Positions 1 to 5,629 of a stretch of 6,023 nucleotides of DNA are shown here, piece after piece. Origin of the DNA: Flavobacteriales bacterium (lineage in GTDB: Bacteria > Bacteroidota > Bacteroidia > Flavobacteriales_F > PHOS-HE28); the NCBI GenBank assembly GCA_024640205.1, contig JAHEFL010000127.1, forward strand, positions 1 through 6,023. The letters run 5' to 3'. Position numbers and translations under genes: made by a program. Position 1 is the stretch's first letter. The number at the start of each line of letters is the position of its first letter. Below the pieces are notes generated by a model. The model was given only the letters and a program-made list of their open reading frames with translations. It searched no databases and had not been told where the DNA came from.

Positions 1-531
1 GGCCATCCATTTTTCCTGCTTCGGGCATCCCAAGGACACCAGAACAATGTTCGCCTTGGACCTCTCGATCATCGCAGCTTGATGTTCCAGGTCCATGGAG
101 CCTATCGGCACATAGGGAGGAACGTGCCTACCTGCTATACCGAGACCCGGAAATTCGGTCCCGATGCGTTCCACGATCCGCCCTTGGACCTCCTCGGTAC
201 CACCGACCAAAAAGACACTTGCACCTCGGTCCTCAGCTGCCTTAAGAATGGCGGGCATGAGGTCGTTCCCAGCTACCCGCTCTTGGCCTATGCCATGGAA
301 CCATTGCATGGCTCGTAAGACCGGCACGCCATCTGCCGTGGCCATATGCGCCTCGCGCACGACCTTCAGGAAAGCAGGATCCCGATGGCATTCCACCGTC
401 ATGTGCGCATTCACGCAACAGACGTACGAAGAGATCCTCGCAACACCCATCTCAACGATGGTATCGACATGCCATTGAAAGGTGCCCTTGGAGATATCCA
501 GACCAAGGACACGAAGTTCGGGTATGGTCAT
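1..531 (-). CDS. WecG/TagA/CpsF-family glycosyltransferase (partial, C-terminus off window)
   Basis: Only the first 177 codons are present; the frame is open to base 1. Family enzymes (GT26) transfer an N-acetylmannosamine-type or related sugar to a lipid-linked acceptor on the cytoplasmic side of the inner membrane, during synthesis of teichoic acid linkage units, enterobacterial common antigen or exopolysaccharide repeats. Visible family blocks, in order, are VNAHM (40-44), ADGVP (66-70, with the Asp equivalent to the catalytic Asp of TagA), ERVAGNDL (84-91), FLVGG (107-111), PGL (128-130) and GCPKQEKW (168-175). The expected remainder is roughly 50-80 residues. The ATG at 531 is chosen because LRVLGLDI, the usual first strand, follows directly. 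It lies 10 bp after the stop of the epimerase gene, so it is probably co-transcribed and translationally coupled. The C-C-V-N-A-H form of the first block resembles a Gram-negative subgroup rather than classic TagA. Family assignment is firm; sugar and acceptor are unknown. Confidence 0.93.
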   Translation of the reverse strand, partial: MTIPELRVLGLDISKGTFQWHVDTIVEMGVARISSYVCCVNAHMTVECHRDPAFLKVVREAHMATADGVPVLRAMQWFHGIGQERVAGNDLMPAILKAAEDRGASVFLVGGTEEVQGRIVERIGTEFPGLGIAGRHVPPYVPIGSMDLEHQAAMIERSKANIVLVSLGCPKQEKWMA

Positions 532-541
532 GGGCCCGGGT

Positions 542-1561
542 TCATGTCCTTTGCATGGGGCGGGACCCGCGAGCATCCTTGCGAACAGGGTGTTCGATCT
601 TTTCGCTGCCCGTGTCATACCAACGCACCATTTCCTTGGCGCCCTGACGGAGCGTATACGGGGCCGGACCGAACGCAGCAATGGTCCTATCCATGGGTGT
701 GATATAATCACTGGTCATGCTCCTATAACGCTCCATGGTGATGGGAAAAGGGATACGCATGGCCTTCAGCAGATCGCCTACCCTTGCGATCGCGCGGATC
801 ACCCACGACGGAATATACCTGACGGGCTTCTGCATGAGCTCTTCAGAAATGATCTCCACCCACTCCTTCAGATCGAAGGGAGGGTCCCCGACATAATACA
901 CCTTGCCTTTGACCTTTTCGGGCTCCGCATTGAAGATCCGGTCGATCTGCCAGACCACATTGCCCACGTAACCGTAGGATCGGATCACCCTGGTTTTCCC
1001 CGGGTGGAAGTAGAGCCCCTTGCGCATGACCTTGAACATCACGTCCCGATAGCGCAGGGAATAAGGGCCCCAAATGGTCGTCGGTCGTATGATCGTCCAA
1101 ATGGAGTTCAGACCCGCTTCCCTTGTGATCAATTCCGTCCTTCGCTTGGACTCACCATATACGGTGAACGGCTTGAAATCAAGGTCACCCTTGGGCTGAT
1201 AGCCTGCTTCACACACGAACTGTGAACTGGTCACGATCACGCGTTCCACCGAGGCATTCTCGTTTACGACCGACAACAGGATCCGGGTCCCTTCGTGGTT
1301 CTGGCGATAGGCATCGAGATCCTCCTTTTCGTCCGTATCCGTTCGCGCGGCGAGATGCAGCACGTGCGTTGGTCCGAACGACGCGAACATCCTCGCCACC
1401 GCTTCGCGGTCCATAATGTCCACATTCTTCCAGAATGGAGCGTGGTCCTTGTTCAAAGGAGGGTTCCAATCCAGGTTCATCACGGACACTTCCTGGTCCA
1501 GGTAGTACGCCATCACATTGGTACCGATGAATCCGGATCCACCGGTGATCAATAATCGCAT
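542..1561 (-). CDS. NAD-dependent epimerase/dehydratase (extended SDR), nucleotide-sugar type
   Basis: A 339-residue cytoplasmic enzyme of the extended short-chain dehydrogenase/reductase family, whose members epimerise, dehydrate or reduce nucleotide sugars. The Rossmann fold starts at residue 1, with the dinucleotide motif GGSGFIG at 7-13 and an acidic residue after strand 2 (D31) that favours NAD over NADP. HLAAR (69-73) is the strand-4 motif, TSS (111-113) supplies the catalytic Ser/Thr, and YGESK (135-139) is the YxxxK catalytic pair. RPTTIWGP (159-166) is the usual substrate-pocket loop. Length is normal for the family. The last 20 or so residues form a polar, basic tail (HPVRKDARGSR) not needed for the fold. 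The ATG at 1561 places the Rossmann strand at the extreme N-terminus and lies 3 bp after the stop of the upstream glycosyltransferase. AAGGA lies 10 nt ahead of it. The context supports making a sugar donor for the flanking transferases; the exact substrate cannot be read from the sequence. Confidence 0.95.
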   Translation of the reverse strand: MRLLITGGSGFIGTNVMAYYLDQEVSVMNLDWNPPLNKDHAPFWKNVDIMDREAVARMFASFGPTHVLHLAARTDTDEKEDLDAYRQNHEGTRILLSVVNENASVERVIVTSSQFVCEAGYQPKGDLDFKPFTVYGESKRRTELITREAGLNSIWTIIRPTTIWGPYSLRYRDVMFKVMRKGLYFHPGKTRVIRSYGYVGNVVWQIDRIFNAEPEKVKGKVYYVGDPPFDLKEWVEIISEELMQKPVRYIPSWVIRAIARVGDLLKAMRIPFPITMERYRSMTSDYITPMDRTIAAFGPAPYTLRQGAKEMVRWYDTGSEKIEHPVRKDARGSRPMQRT

Positions 1562-1564
1562 GCT

Positions 1565-2719
1565 CTATATGTCCTTGTCGGTGATGGCTTTCAGTTCCCG
1601 TTCCATGGAATGACGGAATGCTTCCAATGTGAATCGCTTCTCAAATATGCGTCGCCCTGCAGCACCCATCCGAACGCGGAGTTGCGGATCATCCAACAGG
1701 ATCCCAAGCTTTTCTTCCAGCGCCACTGCATCCTTCACAGGGACCAGCAATCCGCTTGACCCGTCCTCCACAACCGAGGGGATCCCCCTCCAATAGGTAC
1801 TGACAACAGGTTTGGCGAAAACCATCGCCTCCACGACCACCAAGCCAAAACTCTCAGCTTCGAAGAAGGAAGGGAAGCAAAAAATATCGCAGGACGCGAA
1901 TCGAGCCTGCTTCAACTCCCCGTCGAGCACCCCCAGTTCCACTACATGCTCCCTGATCCCATGCATATCCATGAATTCCGAACACTCGCGCCGCACGTCA
2001 GTATCTCCCCAGCGCCCCATCAGCTGCAACTGGATGTTCCTGCCAGCGCTGCGTAATGACCTGAAGGCTTCCAGCAGGACCATCACCCCTTTCGAGCGAA
2101 CAAGGACTCCGGTGAACAGGATGACCAATGGCTCCCCTGGTCCGCTGGTTCTCTCCGCCACGGTTCCGCGCAGGTCCGGTATCCCGTTCGGGATGACCAC
2201 ATTCCTTTTTGCGCCGAATACCGCGCCATCATCCGGATTCTGGGGCGCAGTACGAATGGCCAATGAAGGTCGACGATAAGCCCAATGAAAGAAGGGCCGG
2301 ACCATGGCCGGCAGGCGATGACCAAAGCCCGAAACACCACCGGCGTGAAAATGGAAAACGGTATACCGGAAGAGCCACCGCGTGGTAATTAGCAGGGCGA
2401 GATCGCGGAGAACGGGAACGGTGTTGGGACCTGCGGGGGGGTAATACAGGGTGGGGGTACGGTACCTTAAACGAGCGTACCAGATGCGAATGATCGTGGA
2501 CAGAAGAACGGCAAGCTTCCGGAATGCGAAGCGGCCAATGCTTTCCATATCCTCCGAGAAGGCCATCCTAACATGGTACAGTTGGACCCCATCATAGCTC
2601 CCATCCAATAGCGCTTTGACCATGACCGCCTGACCTCCGAAAGGAGGTGGCGTCTGGCCTACCACCAGTATGCGATGTGGTTCCCGACCGCCCTGCACGC
2701 CACCAAAAGTATTCAGCAC
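1565..2719 (-). CDS. GT4-type family glycosyltransferase (GT-B fold)
   Basis: A 384-residue retaining glycosyltransferase that would add a sugar from a nucleotide donor to a lipid-linked oligosaccharide at the cytoplasmic membrane. The N-terminal Rossmann half begins at RILVVGQTPPPFGGQA (16-31), the glycine-rich acceptor-side loop common in this family, and includes FHFHAGG (122-128). The C-terminal donor domain starts near IPNGI (176-180). It continues with LFTGVLVRSKGV (201-212), where K210 is the usual donor-phosphate contact, and carries the EX7E motif with E289 and E297 in EAESFGLVVVEAM. DGSSGLLV (319-326) is the typical late donor-site block. The length is typical. The start is the weakest point: the first in-frame codon is GTG at 2719, with no good ribosome-binding site, whereas a strong Shine-Dalgarno and ATG upstream (2771) are in another frame. 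It is the first gene of the tight minus-strand run and diverges from the beta-helix gene. Donor and acceptor are unknown. Confidence 0.94.
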   Translation of the reverse strand: MLNTFGGVQGGREPHRILVVGQTPPPFGGQAVMVKALLDGSYDGVQLYHVRMAFSEDMESIGRFAFRKLAVLLSTIIRIWYARLRYRTPTLYYPPAGPNTVPVLRDLALLITTRWLFRYTVFHFHAGGVSGFGHRLPAMVRPFFHWAYRRPSLAIRTAPQNPDDGAVFGAKRNVVIPNGIPDLRGTVAERTSGPGEPLVILFTGVLVRSKGVMVLLEAFRSLRSAGRNIQLQLMGRWGDTDVRRECSEFMDMHGIREHVVELGVLDGELKQARFASCDIFCFPSFFEAESFGLVVVEAMVFAKPVVSTYWRGIPSVVEDGSSGLLVPVKDAVALEEKLGILLDDPQLRVRMGAAGRRIFEKRFTLEAFRHSMERELKAITDKDI

Positions 2720-2775
2720 CTGACGCCTGACCAGATCGCATACTAAAGTGCATCAACACACGATGGTGCATGCAA

Positions 2776-2784
2776 CCCCTCCTT
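2776..2784 (-). promoter_or_regulatory. Strong Shine-Dalgarno sequence ahead of an out-of-frame ATG
   Basis: On the minus strand AAGGAGGGG stands 4 nt ahead of ATG at 2771-2769 (6 nt if only GGAGG is counted), near-ideal spacing. The reading frame from that ATG runs 59 codons to a stop at 2592 and is not the glycosyltransferase frame. Such strong sites are uncommon in Bacteroidota. It could serve a leader peptide, or be the true glycosyltransferase start displaced by a frameshift, or be fortuitous. Confidence 0.45.
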
Positions 2785-2810
2785 AAAGTGCCATTCGTCG
2801 AAGATTTCAA
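2782..2810 (-). promoter_or_regulatory. Weak sigma70-like promoter candidate for the GT4-epimerase-WecG run
   Basis: Read on the minus strand, TTGAAA (2810-2805) is followed after 17 bp by TTTAAG (2787-2782), giving 5/6 and 4/6 matches to the classical -35 and -10 boxes at ideal spacing. Bacteroidota primary sigma factors usually prefer a different -7 element (TAnnTTTG), which is absent here, so support is weak. Transcription would begin near 2772-2776, leaving a leader of about 55 nt before the GTG start. In that case the Shine-Dalgarno at 2776-2784 would lie largely outside the transcript. Confidence 0.25.
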
Positions 2811-2821
2811 GCCATTCGTCG
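2790..2821. repeat. Pair of 11-bp perfect direct repeats, 21-bp period
   Basis: GCCATTCGTCG occurs at 2790-2800 and again at 2811-2821, separated by 10 bp. The start-to-start distance of 21 bp is two helical turns, so both copies face the same side of the DNA. This is the usual geometry of paired operator sites for a regulator binding as a dimer or tandem monomers. The repeats lie between two divergent genes and flank a candidate -35 element. The repeat itself is directly visible; the operator role is inference. Confidence 0.7.
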
Positions 2822-2878
2822 GAATTGCGAAACCACGACCGCTTAGTTCAGGTTGAACGGACACCATTCCTAGAGAAC

Positions 2879-5617
2879 ATGCGCTCCGTATTTCGTTCGA
2901 TCCTGTTCATTGCCTTGGCCTTTTCCTTCGCGGATGAAGGTCTATGCACGATCTACTATGTATCTGCCATCGGTAATGATTCCAATTCAGGTACTTCGCC
3001 GGCACAAGCATGGCGGACCGTGCAACGGGCTCAGCAGGTTGCCGGTTCATTACAGCCGGGTGACCAGGTCCTATTCGAACGCGGCGGCGTGTATCCGGGG
3101 CAATTGACGATCACTTCCTCAGGGTCCGCGAACAACCCGATCCAGATCAGCGCGTACGGCAATGGAGAGCGTCCCATCATTTCGGGATCAATTCCTGTTA
3201 CCGGTTGGACGAATTACCAAGGCAATATCTGGAGGGCACCCATCACGCAGGCAGTGAAATACCTGCGCTCCGGGAATTCCCACATGACACTCGCGAGAAC
3301 CCCTAACTCGGGTTGGCTGCATAATGACAACGGGTCCAACACAAGTATTACCAGTGCCCAAATAACACAGCCCAGTGGCACCTGGAACGGAGCAAGGGTC
3401 GTGGTCCGAAGCACCAATTGGAGCTACGAGACTCGCACGATCACGAACCATTCGAACAATACCTTGACCTTCCCTGCGCTCCAGTTCAACCTGAGCAATT
3501 ACGAATGGGGATTCTTCTTCTGCAACACGCTCAGCGCTTTGGACAGCCCTGGTGAATGGTACCATGACGCTTCCACCGGTCAACTCTATTTCTGGCCCCC
3601 GGGCAATGTCGATCCCAACGGACTCAACATTCAGGGTGCCGTGCATGATCGCGGGATCATCGCAGGATGGCAGAAGCAACACATCCGGATACAAGATGTA
3701 GCCTTCAGGGATCAATGTCTCGCGGGGGTCAAGAACGACGGTGCGTCCTACATAACCGTGGATAATTGCTCGTTCGATCGCAGCTACATGGCCATCACCA
3801 GTTATGGTAATCATGATCAGTATTCGAACAACACGATCACAGGAACGTATGCAACCGCGATACAAGCGGTCAACGAGAACACGGTCATCAGCAATAATGT
3901 GCTTACCGACGTTGCCCTGGTACCCGGTTTTGGCGAGAGTGCTTGGGGCTACTTCGGTATCTATATCATAGGCGATGGGAACACGATCCGCGAGAACCGG
4001 TTGGAGAACATCGGATACTCCGGGATATTCCTGAAAGGGAACCCCTTGGTGGAAAGGAATCATATCCGCAATGCCCTTGCCATTTCGAATGACGGCGGTG
4101 GAATACACTTCGATGAGGTGAACGGGATGATCGTTCGGGAGAATATCATCCTGGACCTGATCGGCAGCCTGGAAGGGTCGGCACCGGACCACTCGGTTTA
4201 TTATGAAAAGAGCAATGGGATCTATTTCGGCTTCCGGGATATTCGCAACAGCATTTTCCAGCGCAACACCATTGCTGGCTGCAAAGGTGACGGCATCCAC
4301 GTGGACCATAGCATGGTGAGCAGCGGGAACCAGGTGATCGATAACGTCCTTTATGACAACAATGGACAGCTTGGGATAAGCGACTATTCCAACATTGATG
4401 GTACAGGGGCCGTGGCGCCATACCATGTCTCGAATTACAATACGGTGTATTCCGGCAATGTCATGTACAGCCTCACCAAGGACCAGCGCTGCATGAAGCA
4501 ATCACACACGTATTCGGCCACCCAGCCTGTTGATTTCGGAACCTTCACCAACAACCGCTATTTCAATCCGTTCAATGAACTGAACTTAGAGGTCCAGAAC
4601 ATAATGGCGGGCACCCGGACGTATTACACACTGGAACGCTGGCAGGCACAACTCGGCGAAGATGTCGGCTCGCAGCGGAGTCCTCTGTCCCTCAATTCGA
4701 TGGAGGTGACGAATGTTCTGGGTACTAACCTGATCGCCAACGGGAACCTGGATTACAATGTGAACGGTTGGGGTGGATGGCCTTCCCAGGGACAGATCAC
4801 GCGCGACAACAACATGTTGGACAATGGCTCATTGCGGTTGCAGTTCAGCAACCCATCGACGTATGAGTACCATTACCTCCGCCCGGATGCCATGTCGACA
4901 CTGGGCGACGGCAACTGGTACCAGTTGAACCTGAGCCTGCTTTCCACCGAACATGGCGTATTATCCATCGAATGCAAGACCCAAAGCCAGTTCTCCGGTC
5001 CGAATTCCATCATGGAACAAAAAGTTCCGTTCGATCAACAGCGTCGTGAGATATCCATCATCTTCCAAAGCGATGTGAGCGAGCCGGCAGTATGCCGTTT
5101 CGTGAACCACTATTCCGAACCGAACTACTGGGTCGACAATGTCCAATTGCGTCAGGTCGCTGTTACCGAGATCGACCCGCACGAGCGGCACGTGCTGTTC
5201 CTGAACGACGGAAGCACCACCGCGGAAATACCACTGGAAGGCTGCTGGCGGGATGTGAACGGTCAGTTGGTGGATGGCAGCATCACCCTCGCACCTTTCC
5301 GCTCAGCCGTGCTGGTACGGGAGCCCGACGAATTATGCGGCCTTTCGACCGGAAATGATGAGTTGGTCCTGATCGTAAATGACGGAGGGATCTTCCCGAA
5401 CCCGGCACGCTCCGGGGGAACGATCAAATGGTCAGGCGGAATGACCGATATGACCGAATTCGAATTATTCGACATGGCTGGGCGATCCGTTCAGCGCGGT
5501 CCGGTTCCCACTGCAGATGGGAGTATCACCTTGGATGCTGGTTTGGCATCGGGCATGCATATGCTCCAGCTCCGGGATGATCATCGAAGCGTGCACCATC
5601 GCTTGATGATCCATTGA
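2879..5617 (+). CDS. T9SS-secreted right-handed parallel beta-helix protein, putative polysaccharide-active
   Basis: A 912-residue exported modular protein. Residues 1-23 are a signal peptide (R2 and R6, hydrophobic 7-17, cleavage after A18 or C23). Residues 24-105, from IYYVSAIGNDSNSGTS through PGDQVLFERGG to YGNGERPIISG, form the cap and first coils of a DUF1565/pectate-lyase-3-like beta-helix. An insertion (about 106-250) includes ARTPNSGW and GEWYHDASTGQLYFWPP, often seen in such enzymes. The main helix (about 255-560) has Asn-rich coils with NDGGGIHFDE (404-413) and GDGIHVDH (470-477). A CBM-like jelly-roll spans about 616-760 (NLIANGNLDYNVNGW to YWVDNVQLRQV), then a small beta-sandwich to about 815. 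Residues 833-912 are the T9SS type A sorting domain (FPNPA, FELFDMAGRSV, GLASGMHMLQL). The ATG at 2879 is preferred over TTG at 2825 because the signal peptide begins there. The fold suggests a lyase, hydrolase, epimerase or esterase on polysaccharide; no family-specific catalytic set was recognised, so activity is unproven. Confidence 0.9.
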   Translation: MRSVFRSILFIALAFSFADEGLCTIYYVSAIGNDSNSGTSPAQAWRTVQRAQQVAGSLQPGDQVLFERGGVYPGQLTITSSGSANNPIQISAYGNGERPIISGSIPVTGWTNYQGNIWRAPITQAVKYLRSGNSHMTLARTPNSGWLHNDNGSNTSITSAQITQPSGTWNGARVVVRSTNWSYETRTITNHSNNTLTFPALQFNLSNYEWGFFFCNTLSALDSPGEWYHDASTGQLYFWPPGNVDPNGLNIQGAVHDRGIIAGWQKQHIRIQDVAFRDQCLAGVKNDGASYITVDNCSFDRSYMAITSYGNHDQYSNNTITGTYATAIQAVNENTVISNNVLTDVALVPGFGESAWGYFGIYIIGDGNTIRENRLENIGYSGIFLKGNPLVERNHIRNALAISNDGGGIHFDEVNGMIVRENIILDLIGSLEGSAPDHSVYYEKSNGIYFGFRDIRNSIFQRNTIAGCKGDGIHVDHSMVSSGNQVIDNVLYDNNGQLGISDYSNIDGTGAVAPYHVSNYNTVYSGNVMYSLTKDQRCMKQSHTYSATQPVDFGTFTNNRYFNPFNELNLEVQNIMAGTRTYYTLERWQAQLGEDVGSQRSPLSLNSMEVTNVLGTNLIANGNLDYNVNGWGGWPSQGQITRDNNMLDNGSLRLQFSNPSTYEYHYLRPDAMSTLGDGNWYQLNLSLLSTEHGVLSIECKTQSQFSGPNSIMEQKVPFDQQRREISIIFQSDVSEPAVCRFVNHYSEPNYWVDNVQLRQVAVTEIDPHERHVLFLNDGSTTAEIPLEGCWRDVNGQLVDGSITLAPFRSAVLVREPDELCGLSTGNDELVLIVNDGGIFPNPARSGGTIKWSGGMTDMTEFELFDMAGRSVQRGPVPTADGSITLDAGLASGMHMLQLRDDHRSVHHRLMIH
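5579..5611. other. Inverted repeat (12-bp bulged stem) at the convergent 3' ends
   Basis: GATCATC(G)AAGCG at 5579-5591 pairs with CGCTTGATGATC at 5600-5611, leaving an 8-nt loop and one bulged G at 5586. It sits in the last codons of the beta-helix gene, six bases upstream of the gap to the converging polymerase gene. There is no T-run on either side, so it is not a canonical rho-independent terminator. It may protect mRNA 3' ends or be a by-product of the His/Arg/Asp-rich C-terminus. Confidence 0.4.
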
Positions 5618-5629
5618 GCCATGCTCGCT

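Larger units (their letters stand above)
2720..2878. promoter_or_regulatory. Divergent intergenic region between GT4 gene and beta-helix gene
   Basis: This 159-bp gap is the only sizeable non-coding stretch and must hold the start signals for the beta-helix gene and probably for the three-gene minus-strand run. It contains an 11-bp direct repeat, a weak minus-strand -35/-10 candidate, a strong minus-strand Shine-Dalgarno at 2776-2784, and the 8-bp palindrome TGCATGCA at 2767-2774. A clear Bacteroidota-type promoter (TTG, about 20 bp, then TAnnTTTG) was looked for on both strands and not found. That it is regulatory is inferred from its position. Confidence 0.6.

Noticed and set aside
79..702. 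Several overlapping plus-strand open frames at the left end
   Set aside because: They are antisense to the WecG-type reading frame, which runs uninterrupted from 531 to base 1 and carries the family motifs.
482..1225. 247-codon plus-strand open frame
   Set aside because: It is antisense to the epimerase and WecG-type genes, whose motifs are unambiguous. Its own translation has no family resemblance.
1569..1576. Shared AAGGACAT before both the epimerase gene and the WecG-type gene (also 544-551)
   Set aside because: It may act as a weak ribosome-binding site for the epimerase (10-nt spacing), but is 15 nt away from the WecG-type start. The 8-mer is short enough to recur by chance.
2825..2851. 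Plus-strand Bacteroidota-type promoter (TTG at 2825, TAGTTCAG at 2844)
   Set aside because: The -7 element misses the key TTTG and the spacing (16 bp) is too short, so it was not called.
2825..2878. TTG at 2825 as start of the beta-helix gene
   Set aside because: It would add 18 charged, polar residues ahead of a clean signal peptide that begins at ATG 2879.
2896..2950. Lipoprotein signal (Cys at residue 23 of the beta-helix protein)
   Set aside because: The residues before the Cys (E-G-L-C) do not fit a lipobox, and the T9SS C-terminal domain already accounts for export and anchoring.
3188..4501. Long (437-codon) open frame antisense to the beta-helix gene
   Set aside because: It lies wholly inside a strongly supported gene, shows no recognisable domain, and is explained by the biased codon use of the Asn/Gly/Ile-rich beta-helix repeats.
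5441..5458. Tandem near-repeat ATGACCGAT/ATGACCGAA
   Set aside because: It encodes the repeated Met-Thr-Asp/Glu in the sorting domain. With two imperfect 9-mers in frame, it is not significant.
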